A stretch of 6,598 nucleotides of DNA, from positions 1-6,598 of the forward strand of contig DASYSA010000382.1 in assembly GCA_036003885.1 (NCBI GenBank), read 5' to 3'. Within the stretch, counting starts at the first letter, position 1. Every line of letters starts with the position of its first letter. This DNA is from DASYSA01 sp036003885 (GTDB lineage Bacteria; Acidobacteriota; Blastocatellia; UBA7656). This document shows positions 1-5,527 of this stretch, in pieces. A model generated the notes under the pieces. The model was not told the DNA's origin. It made no database searches and saw nothing but the letters and a program-made list of their open reading frames with translations. Made by a program: the position numbers and the translations under genes.

Positions 1-477
1 GCTGCTGCCGCTCACCAGGGTTGGTCGGCCAACGTGTTCAGCACCGTGTCGGATACCTTTCCGCGGCGCGCAGTAGGTTCGGTCGTCGGCATCGGGGGCA
101 TGTCAGGAGCCATTGGCGGTGTTATGTTGCAAGTCATCACCGGCGTGATTCTTCAAAAGACTCCCGGCGACTACACCATCAATTTCATAATAGCCGGTTC
201 TGTGTACCTGGTTGCCCTGGTCATAGTTCAGTCCCTCTCGCCGAAGCTTGAGCCGGTGGAGATCGACGCGCCAATCAAGCCTATCTCCGTGGGATCGATC
301 GTCGGCTTCGGTCTGGTGGGATTGGTGTTTGGGACTTTCATTGCGTGGGTTTTGGGACTGATCACCGCTGCCGGCCCAGCTCTGATCAGCTATCTGGCGA
401 TCGGGGCAGGCACAGGTGCCGTGATCGGAATGATCGGAGGTGTTGCGATCTGCCGGTCGCTCCAGTCGAGGAGTTAG
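1..477 (+). CDS. MFS transporter, hexuronate (ExuT-like) type, 3' end only
   Basis: This is the C-terminal 158 residues of a major facilitator carrier; the frame is open from base 1 and ends at TAG 475-477. The start AHQGWSANVFSTVSDTFP followed by RRAVGSVVGIGG is the characteristic stretch before TM11 in hexuronate/glucarate-type anion:cation symporters, which bring galacturonate or glucuronate through the inner membrane. Residues about 24-50 and 58-78 fit TM11 and TM12. Family members usually end soon after TM12, at a sequence like the LSPKLEPVE seen here. This protein continues with a short polar linker and two more Gly-rich hydrophobic segments, about residues 97-121 and 127-154, the second with a glycine-zipper look. 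They are in frame with the rest, so a 14-helix variant is likely. Substrate is inferred from family resemblance only. A GH28-like gene lies downstream in the window, which fits a uronate diet. Confidence 0.88.
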   Translation, partial: AAAAHQGWSANVFSTVSDTFPRRAVGSVVGIGGMSGAIGGVMLQVITGVILQKTPGDYTINFIIAGSVYLVALVIVQSLSPKLEPVEIDAPIKPISVGSIVGFGLVGLVFGTFIAWVLGLITAAGPALISYLAIGAGTGAVIGMIGGVAICRSLQSRS

Positions 478-487
478 GAGAGAATTT

Positions 488-517
488 CGAAATGCGAATT
501 GCGAGATTCGCATTTCG
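488..517. repeat. perfect 12-bp inverted repeat, hairpin after the MFS gene
   Basis: The arm CGAAATGCGAAT (488-499) is the exact reverse complement of ATTCGCATTTCG (506-517), with TGCGAG between. As RNA, one more U-G pair (500/505) closes a GCGA loop, which fits the stable GNRA class. It begins 10 bases after the MFS stop codon. No U-tract follows, so it is not a typical intrinsic terminator. It could still block 3' exonucleases or mark a transcript end. The sequence also reads as degenerate 7-base units of the form ATTnCGA on one side and their mirror on the other, which suggests a dispersed intergenic repeat family. Confidence 0.75.
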
Positions 518-807
518 CATGTTCTGACCTGCTACGCCTGTTCCGGACGACGGAATGGAGGTATTCCCCACATTCCGCTCAATTGAGGTAACGGAACCGC
601 CTCTTTTCGACTATCATTGCTAAGCAAAGAACAGCGACTCTAGAGCGAGCATGGATCCGGTTTGACTCTGAAACTGACCGAGCATACCGGCTGTCTGCGG
701 GCCCCCGGATTCTAAGCGTCGGACACGGAGGGTGCAGACTCGGCGCCACGGCAGCGCTCAGTTGATGTAACCCGAGGGGAATGGGTATGACCCTCCGCGG
801 AAAAGTT

Positions 808-811
808 GAGG
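808..811 (+). promoter_or_regulatory. ribosome binding site for the sugar-binding protein gene
   Basis: GAGG lies 7 bases before ATG 819. A TGA in the same frame at 807-809 rules out any start further upstream, so the protein has no room for an upstream signal peptide. Confidence 0.75.
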
Positions 812-818
812 TGCGACA

Positions 819-1742
819 ATGAGAAGGACAGTAGCCTTGTGCCTGCTGGATACGGCGAACGAACACCAGCAGCTTATTGAGAAGGACGCCAGAGCAACGG
901 CAGAGCGAGCCGGACTGGAGTTGGAGACCTATTTTGCCAATGGTCAGACGACCACTCAGGTCAAGCAGATCTATGACTGCATCCATGGCAAAGCGGCTGC
1001 GCGCACTTGCGCGATAGTCGTAATGCCGGCTCGGGACAACGGGCTGAACCGCGTGTCCCATGACGCGGTTCGTGCGGGACTTGGATGGATTTGCCTGCAT
1101 CGCCAAATGGACTGCTTGAGCGATCTGCGCAGGGAGTTTCCTGAGATTCCAATCAGTACGGTAACTCCGGACCAGGTTGAGATCGGAAGGATTCAAGGGC
1201 GGCAGTTTCGCGCCCTGTTGCCTAGAGGCGGGCGAATGCTTTACGTGCAAGGTAACGCCCAATCCTCCCCGGCGCGTATGCGGCTGGAAGGCATGCGCGA
1301 GGCAATCGCGGGCTCGAATATTGAAACCCCCGACGTAATCGATGGGAATTGGATTCCAACCGATGCTGAGCGCATGGTCAGCGGCTGGCTGCGGATGGTC
1401 ATGTCAGGCAAGTCTCAGCTTGACCTCATCGGTTGCCAGAACGACTTGATGGCAACCGGAGCGCAAAAGGCGCTTGAAACAGTAGGTGCATATCTCAACC
1501 GTCCGGATCTCGCCGGCATCAGGCTGACCGGATGCGACGGCCTCCCCGACTTCGGACAGAAAATGGTGAACGAAGGCAAGCTCGCAGCTACCATAATTAT
1601 TCCATCGAGCGGCGCGCCTGCGCTGGAGCTCATTGCCGCGGCGATGGATCACGGGAAACTTCCACCTGCCACTGTGACACTTTCGTCCGCGTCGTATCCG
1701 AGCGAAACAGTCCTGGCAGGTGCTTCCAGAAAAACAACCTGA
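819..1742 (+). CDS. cytosolic periplasmic-binding-protein-like sugar-binding protein
   Basis: The 307-aa product has the type I periplasmic-binding fold of the RbsB/XylF and LacI effector-domain kind (Peripla_BP_4-like). The N-terminal strand RTVALCLLDTANEHQ leads into the first lobe. GGRMLYVQGNAQSSPARMR near residues 137-155 is the usual strand plus Arg-containing loop. LIGCQNDLMATGAQKAL (about 203-219) is the conserved D-x-MA-x-GA helix start. TGCDGLPDFGQKMVNEGKLA (about 237-256) is the D-G and E-G-K-L hinge region. The mature fold begins at residue 3, with no signal peptide, lipobox or transmembrane helix, and an in-frame stop just upstream confirms the start. There is also no DNA-binding domain, so it is neither an ordinary ABC-transporter binding protein nor a LacI repressor. 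It is followed after 17 bases by xylB, so a role as intracellular sugar sensor or partner of another regulator is an inference. The ligand is unknown; a pentose or a uronate breakdown product would fit the context. Confidence 0.85.
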   Translation: MRRTVALCLLDTANEHQQLIEKDARATAERAGLELETYFANGQTTTQVKQIYDCIHGKAAARTCAIVVMPARDNGLNRVSHDAVRAGLGWICLHRQMDCLSDLRREFPEIPISTVTPDQVEIGRIQGRQFRALLPRGGRMLYVQGNAQSSPARMRLEGMREAIAGSNIETPDVIDGNWIPTDAERMVSGWLRMVMSGKSQLDLIGCQNDLMATGAQKALETVGAYLNRPDLAGIRLTGCDGLPDFGQKMVNEGKLAATIIIPSSGAPALELIAAAMDHGKLPPATVTLSSASYPSETVLAGASRKTT

Positions 1743-1747
1743 GATTC

Positions 1748-1752
1748 AGGAG
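1748..1752 (+). promoter_or_regulatory. ribosome binding site that fixes the xylB start
   Basis: AGGAG lies 7 bases before ATG 1760, in the 17-base gap after the preceding stop codon. The frame stays open back to an ATG at 1532, but that stretch overlaps the sugar-binding gene and resembles no kinase. The FGGY fold starts right at MKMIGIDVGTGGT, so 1760 is the start. A second in-frame ATG at 1766 would give a product only two residues shorter. Confidence 0.85.
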
Positions 1753-1759
1753 ACCCTGG

Positions 1760-3280
1760 ATGAAGATGATTGGCATCGACGTAGGTACGGGCGGTACGCG
1801 CGCAATTGTTATCGACGATCGCGGACGCGTTGTCGGTTCGGCAACAGCCGAGCACAAGCCATTCGCCTCGCCCGAAATTGGGTGGGCCGAGCAAGACCCT
1901 CGCGATTGGTGGCGCGCCTGCGGGGAGGCCGTCAGAGGCGTGCTGCTCAGAACCAGGTTGAGTCCGGACGAGATCGGAGGTGTCGGCTTCTCCGGACAAA
2001 TGCACGGCGCAGTGCTGCTCGACGACCGCGACGAAGTGCTGCGTCCCTCGATCATCTGGTGCGATCAACGAACCGGCCAGCAGTGCATAGCTCTCACCGA
2101 AAGCATAGGCGCCGAGCGGTTGATCGAGTTGACTTGCAATCCCGCGTTGACCGGCTTCACATTGCCGAAGCTGATGTGGGTCCGGCAGCACGAGCCTGAA
2201 CTATGGGCTCGGGTGAAGAGCGTGATGCTGCCGAAGGATTACGTGCGCCTGCGGCTGACTGGCGACCGCGCAACTGATGTAGCCGACGCCTCCGGGATGC
2301 TGCTGTTCAATGTGATCGGCCGCCGATGGTCCGATGAGATGATGGCGGCAGGCGAGATTGACGAGCGATGGCTGCCGTCCGTCTTCGAGTCCCCCGAAAT
2401 CACCGGCCAGGTTTCCGCGGAAGGCGCGGCGGCTACCGGACTAAAGATGGGCACGCCGGTGGTAGCGGGAGGAGGCGATCAAGCCGCGGGCGCGGTCGGC
2501 ATGGGGATAGTGCGGCCCGGCGCGGTGAGCGCGACGATCGGAACTTCCGGCGTTGTTTTTGCGGCGACCGATCGTCCGGCCCTCGACCCGGCTGGTCGCG
2601 TACACACCTTCTGTCATGCGGTGCCAGGCCGCTGGCATGTGATGGGAGTAACCCAGGCGGCGGGCCTGTCGCTGCGATGGTTCCGCGACCAGTTCGGTGC
2701 TGGAGTTGACGACGGCCGCGATCCCTATGATCGTTTGTGCGAAGAGGCCGCGAAAGTGGCTCCAGGAGCGGATGGCGTTCTGTGGGCGCCTTACCTGATG
2801 GGGGAGCGCACGCCCCACCTGGACCCTCTGGCTCGCGCGGCTCTGGTGGGTCTGGCCGCAAGTCACACTCGCGCGCACATTGTCAGGGCCATCCTGGAGG
2901 GCGTAGCCTTCAGCCTCCGTGACTCGATCGAGATCTTCCACGAGATGAAAGTGCCACTCGAGACGATTCGGCTCGGCGGAGGGGGTGCCCGCTCATCCCT
3001 GTGGCGTCAGATACAAGCGGACGTCTACGGCATGCCGGTCGAGATTGTGGAAGCTGAAGAAGGCGCGGCCTACGGGGCTGCCCTGCTGGCCGGGGTAGGC
3101 AGCAAAGTGTGGGCCTCAGTCGATGAAGCATGTGAAACCGTCGTTCGCGTGGCCGAACGCGTCGAACCGGATCCGGTAGCGGCGGCTTTGATGAATCGCA
3201 ACTACAACGATTTTCGCGCCCTCTATCCGGCGCTGCGAACCCTGCCGCGCAAGACCGACCGCTCAATGAATGCTCGTTGA
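1760..3280 (+). CDS. xylB: xylulokinase
   Basis: Xylulokinase phosphorylates D-xylulose with ATP to xylulose 5-phosphate, which enters the pentose phosphate pathway in the cytosol. The product has 506 aa, against 484 in E. coli. It is an intact FGGY-family sugar kinase: phosphate-binding start IGIDVGTGGTRA (residues 4-15, with D7 equivalent to E. coli D6), sugar-binding SGQMHGA (78-84), IIWCDQRT (98-105), and PKDYVRLRLTG (158-168). GGGDQAAGAVG (237-247) carries the catalytic base D240, equivalent to E. coli D233. ATIGTSG (258-264) and LGGGGARSSLWRQ (405-417) form the ATP site. FGGY signature 1 is met at 132-144 (GFTLPKLMWVRQH) and signature 2 at 360-380. Residue-by-residue similarity to E. 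coli XylB (QMHGA, LLPKDY, VVAGGGD, GERTPH, GGGARS) favours xylulose over glycerol or gluconate as substrate. It lies 17 bases after the sugar-binding gene and is very likely cotranscribed with it. No xylose isomerase is in the window. Confidence 0.94.
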   Translation: MKMIGIDVGTGGTRAIVIDDRGRVVGSATAEHKPFASPEIGWAEQDPRDWWRACGEAVRGVLLRTRLSPDEIGGVGFSGQMHGAVLLDDRDEVLRPSIIWCDQRTGQQCIALTESIGAERLIELTCNPALTGFTLPKLMWVRQHEPELWARVKSVMLPKDYVRLRLTGDRATDVADASGMLLFNVIGRRWSDEMMAAGEIDERWLPSVFESPEITGQVSAEGAAATGLKMGTPVVAGGGDQAAGAVGMGIVRPGAVSATIGTSGVVFAATDRPALDPAGRVHTFCHAVPGRWHVMGVTQAAGLSLRWFRDQFGAGVDDGRDPYDRLCEEAAKVAPGADGVLWAPYLMGERTPHLDPLARAALVGLAASHTRAHIVRAILEGVAFSLRDSIEIFHEMKVPLETIRLGGGGARSSLWRQIQADVYGMPVEIVEAEEGAAYGAALLAGVGSKVWASVDEACETVVRVAERVEPDPVAAALMNRNYNDFRALYPALRTLPRKTDRSMNAR

Positions 3281-3333
3281 GTTCCTGGCCGATTCTTGTC
3301 ACTTGAAGGAAACGGGGAGCAACTCAGGAAAAA

Positions 3334-3403
3334 GAATCGCAGAATCGAGGGCCTGACCCCGTCACCTCACGAATCGCAGAATCGAGGGCCTGACCCTCAC
3401 CTC
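3334..3403. repeat. tandem-like direct repeat, 26-bp exact copies at 37-bp period
   Basis: The 26 bases at 3334-3359 recur exactly at 3371-3396. They start GAATCGCAGAATCGAGGG and end CCTGACCC. Both copies are followed by TCACCTC, after an extra CG in copy 1, so the duplicated unit is essentially the full 37 bp with a 2-base difference. Each copy also contains an internal GAATCG doublet. It lies about 54 bases after the xylB stop. Two copies without a spacer-array pattern are not a CRISPR. A REP-type or other dispersed intergenic repeat, or a recent small duplication, would explain it. Confidence 0.85.
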
Positions 3404-3690
3404 CTTTCTGCCAAGCCAGCCTTGGGGAGTGCGCAAATATTGTGACGCACGTCCCCAACCACTGAGTTCGGGATTGAACCCGAAACCAGCACTGCGTATA
3501 CTTGCGCCGGTTCCCCTTCGTCAGCCGTCGGAAACGCCGAATTGGCCAATGGCGACGAGGGCGTCTTCTGTAGTCTTGCAGCTCGCATGATTTTGCATCT
3601 TTGCGGTGAGTTGCTGCGTGTTTAGGCGGCCACCGAATTAATAGGACGGCCAGCGGCGGCCAGCCGCATTGCACTTGGCGCGAACACAAC

Positions 3691-3696
3691 AGGAGG
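3691..3696 (+). promoter_or_regulatory. strong ribosome binding site for the small exported protein
   Basis: AGGAGG is a full Shine-Dalgarno match 5 bases before ATG 3702. It selects this start over the in-frame ATG at 3669, which would put 11 mostly polar residues before a normal signal peptide. Confidence 0.88.
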
Positions 3697-3701
3697 AGAA
3701 T

Positions 3702-4298
3702 ATGAACAGGATTGCTATTGCGTTCTCTGCTCTGGCATTGATGACAATGCCCGCATATGCCCAGCAGCCTCAAGCCCAGTGCGGGCTGACAGAGGCCACT
3801 TCCCCAAGCGTTCGTGGAGTCCGACTTGGAATGAGTACCGAACAATTGCTTGCCTTGTTTCCCGCCAACGCCAGGAGGAGGGATTTCAAAGACGCGCTCG
3901 AGCGCGTGAAGACAGCAAGTAGTGACGAGACTGCGCGACTGTCAATCGATCCCATGATTGATGCAAGCGGAGATACTTCTGCGGGGGCAGTCGCGGTCGG
4001 TCTAACGAAGGGTCGAGTAACGGATTTTACTATCAGTTATGTCGGACCGACCTGGCGGAACGTCGATGAATGGGTCGCGAAGCTTACCGAATCATTGAAG
4101 CTGCCGGCTGGGCGAACGTGGACGGTTGGGCCAAATGAGAATCCCAACAAAATCCTCAGGTGCAACGGGATTGAGATCGAAGCCGCGATACAGGGTGGTG
4201 GAGGATCGATCACGATACGAAATACGGAACAGGTTAAGGTAGGGGAACAGCGTCGAGACGCTGGAGAAGAGAAAAAGCGTCGCGAGTTCAAACCGTAA
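3702..4298 (+). CDS. small exported protein of unknown function
   Basis: The product has 198 aa. MNRIAIAFSALALMTMPAYA is a textbook Sec signal peptide with a short positive start, a hydrophobic core and an A-Y-A cleavage site, so the mature protein should begin at QQPQ (residue 21) in the periplasm or outside. The mature part has SVRGVRLGMSTEQLLALFPA (about residues 36-55), a G-(x)-LGM-x-xx-xx-LFP motif that I recall from uncharacterised acidobacterial exported proteins. A middle alpha/beta region (GRVTDFTISYVGPTWRNVDE) follows, with two cysteines (C27, C154) that could pair. The C-terminus is highly charged (EEKKRREFKP). No catalytic motif is recognisable and I do not assign a function. It is followed after 112 bases by the propeller gene on the same strand, so cotranscription is possible but not certain. 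Confidence 0.85.
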   Translation: MNRIAIAFSALALMTMPAYAQQPQAQCGLTEATSPSVRGVRLGMSTEQLLALFPANARRRDFKDALERVKTASSDETARLSIDPMIDASGDTSAGAVAVGLTKGRVTDFTISYVGPTWRNVDEWVAKLTESLKLPAGRTWTVGPNENPNKILRCNGIEIEAAIQGGGGSITIRNTEQVKVGEQRRDAGEEKKRREFKP

Positions 4299-4398
4299 GT
4301 GGGGCACAAGACAACGCCAGGAAACAGGTACGACCATGCCCAATGTGGGGCGGAATCATTCATCGGGCAGGTCCGGTGGTGATGCCGGCGTTGTGCCT

Positions 4399-4404
4399 GA
4401 GGAG
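4399..4404 (+). promoter_or_regulatory. ribosome binding site choosing start 4411 for the propeller gene
   Basis: GAGGAG lies 6 bases before ATG 4411. The frame is open to an earlier ATG at 4336, with only a weak CAGG ahead of it. The extra 25 residues there are Gly/Ser/Arg-rich without structure, so 4411 is preferred. Confidence 0.7.
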
Positions 4405-4410
4405 ATCACT

Positions 4411-5481
4411 ATGTTTGTCGTAACATTCCACGGCGGCAGCGGTGGAACCCAGCATCTCTACTCCTATGAAGATGATGGCAGTGGAGGTACGCCGTACCTG
4501 ACAGCAGCAACGCCCTCGGGCACAACCGGCTTCCGCGATATACAGTTCTTACCGCTCGCCACAGGCGGACTCTTCTACCTGGTCAACTCCTACAAGAACG
4601 CAAGCGAGGTATTCCAGATCTCACCCGAGGCCACAACAGTACCTGCGCCCCTGGTCAATGGGGTCGGCGGCACTGGCACCGTACTTTGTTCGGTCTACCA
4701 TCCGTTTGCAATCGCATTCGACGGCGCAATGGAGGTTTGCTACGTCTCCAATCAGGACTCTAACACCGTCGTTAGAGTCAACGGCCCGAACGCAACCGAT
4801 CCGGGGCAGCCGATGGCCATTAATCCTGTGCTGCTTCAACTCGGCGACCATCCAACCTTTCTGCCCGGGACCTTCGTCGCCAGCCAGATCCCTCTGGCAC
4901 CCCCCGGGTGTCCGACTCCGACATCGGTCGGACCCAATCAGGGCGGGCTTGCTGCGTCGCCCTCGACGCTGCAGCCGGATCAAACGCCCAGCAATTCTGT
5001 GCGTGGACTCGCCGTGATCGGCACAACGCTCTATGTAGCCGACGAAGTTGAAAACTGTATTCGTACCTACGATACGGACAGCGGCGCTTACCTCGGTCAA
5101 GTCGCCGACACCCAGGGCCTCGTGCTCAGCCCGACTCATCTGCTGGCGAACGGCGGTTTGCTCTACATCAGCGTATCGCCCGACGATGCCAATGCCGGTG
5201 CGCTGGTGATTTGCTTCAATCCCTCCACGCAGACTCTCTCCGCAGTGGTGAGTAATCCTGGGACCGAGGGTCCCTACGTAGCTCATCCGGCTGGTATGAC
5301 GTTCGATGGCAGTGGAAACTTCTATCTGGCTGATCTGGACGGGCAGGTCGTGTATCAGTTTGGTTCGGACTTCACTCTCACACCTAACCAGCCCTTCCTG
5401 CCACAAGGTGGCGGAACGATGCCCGACCAGCCGGAGTTCATCCTGTGGGTGGACGACGCGTGGGTCACGGGTGCGGCTTAG
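4411..5481 (+). CDS. beta-propeller-like (NHL/SMP-30-type) protein, no signal peptide
   Basis: From the preferred start the product has 356 aa; from ATG 4336 it would have 381. It shows repeated beta-strand units of the propeller type: FRDIQFLPLATGGLFYLVNS (41-60), HPFAIAFDGAMEVCYVSNQD (97-116), VRGLAVIGTTLYVADEVENC (197-216), THLLANGGLLYISVSPD (242-258) and PAGMTFDGSGNFYLADLDGQ (293-312). The repeated pattern 'D/N-G-xxx-YVA/S-D/N-xx-xN-xV-xx-Y' is that of NHL and SMP-30/gluconolactonase-like blades. A Pro-rich insert of about 45 residues (151-195) interrupts the middle. The exact blade number and any enzymatic activity cannot be told from sequence by eye; a lactonase-like role is only one possibility. 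Neither start gives a signal peptide, unlike both neighbours, so the protein is predicted cytosolic unless exported another way. The GH28-like gene begins 46 bases after its stop, so cotranscription with it is likely. Confidence 0.82.
   Translation: MFVVTFHGGSGGTQHLYSYEDDGSGGTPYLTAATPSGTTGFRDIQFLPLATGGLFYLVNSYKNASEVFQISPEATTVPAPLVNGVGGTGTVLCSVYHPFAIAFDGAMEVCYVSNQDSNTVVRVNGPNATDPGQPMAINPVLLQLGDHPTFLPGTFVASQIPLAPPGCPTPTSVGPNQGGLAASPSTLQPDQTPSNSVRGLAVIGTTLYVADEVENCIRTYDTDSGAYLGQVADTQGLVLSPTHLLANGGLLYISVSPDDANAGALVICFNPSTQTLSAVVSNPGTEGPYVAHPAGMTFDGSGNFYLADLDGQVVYQFGSDFTLTPNQPFLPQGGGTMPDQPEFILWVDDAWVTGAA
4756..4779. repeat. perfect 9-bp inverted repeat inside the propeller gene
   Basis: GACTCTAAC (4756-4764) is the exact reverse complement of GTTAGAGTC (4771-4779), with 6 bases between them. 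It encodes the DSNTVVRV part of a propeller blade. It may be chance or an mRNA hairpin. Confidence 0.7.
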
Positions 5482-5517
5482 CGTCGAGGATGATCCGAAA
5501 CCGCGAGCCTAATGATT

Positions 5518-5521
5518 GGAG
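5518..5521 (+). promoter_or_regulatory. ribosome binding site for the GH28-like gene
   Basis: GGAG lies 6 bases before ATG 5528, in the 46-base gap after the propeller gene. It supports the start that yields a signal sequence in the frame of the hydrolase. Confidence 0.75.
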
Positions 5522-5527
5522 ATGACA

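Larger units (their letters stand above)
478..818. other. intergenic region between MFS gene and sugar-binding protein gene
   Basis: These 341 bases hold no convincing gene. Near the left end is a perfect hairpin (488-517, listed separately). An exact 8-bp inverted repeat, CGGAGGGT at 726-733 and ACCCTCCG at 790-797, brackets 56 bases just before the next gene. TTGACT at 662-667 resembles a -35 box, but no good -10 follows at 16-18 bases, so I do not call a promoter. A 13-codon open frame begins with ATG at 781 and its stop (820-822) overlaps the next gene's ATG. A promoter for the downstream pair is expected somewhere here, but I cannot place it. Confidence 0.6.
3281..3701. other. 421-base intergenic region with repeats, no gene seen
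   Basis: The region separates xylB from the second gene group. Contents visible: a direct repeat with 37-bp period (3334-3403, listed separately); a hairpin GTTCGGG-n-CCCGAA around 3466-3484; and a perfect 10-bp palindrome ATTGGCCAAT at 3541-3550. The palindrome is flanked by CGCC and GGCG, giving an imperfect operator-like dyad from 3535 to 3554. Two GGCCAGC copies sit near 3650-3665, shortly before the next gene. Open frames on the minus strand here read as unstructured Arg/Ser/Pro-rich sequence with no recognisable protein. No intrinsic terminator with a T-tract was found after xylB. Confidence 0.6.

Noticed and set aside
662..690. sigma-70 promoter with TTGACT as -35
   Set aside because: No acceptable -10 hexamer lies at 16-18 bases; CATACC and TACCGG are poor matches.
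579..1262. 227-codon open frame on the minus strand
   Set aside because: It lies opposite the sugar-binding gene, resembles no family, is rich in Arg/Ser/Pro, and the + strand gene has a ribosome site and clear family motifs.
1532..1759. N-terminal extension of the xylulokinase frame
   Set aside because: It overlaps the 3' end of the sugar-binding gene, does not look like kinase sequence, and AGGAG before ATG 1760 gives the normal start of the fold.
3334..3403. CRISPR array
   Set aside because: There are only two copies, an 11-base gap that is itself partly repeated, and no cas genes.
3455..3495. tRNA T-arm-like hairpin on the minus strand (GGGTTCAATCCC)
   Set aside because: The loop is one base short for a T-loop, and no acceptor stem, anticodon arm or D-arm can be formed around it.
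3324..3845. 173-codon minus-strand frame across the intergenic region
   Set aside because: The sequence is low in structure, runs through the direct repeat and into the opposite gene's signal peptide, and matches nothing recognisable.
4311..4394. 8-bp inverted repeat ACAACGCC / GGCGTTGT before the propeller gene
   Set aside because: The arms are 68 bases apart with no supporting inner structure; chance is the simpler explanation.
4621..5406. 261-codon open frame on the minus strand
   Set aside because: It is a shadow of the propeller gene; its translation shows no recognisable domain, while the + frame has repeated blade patterns.
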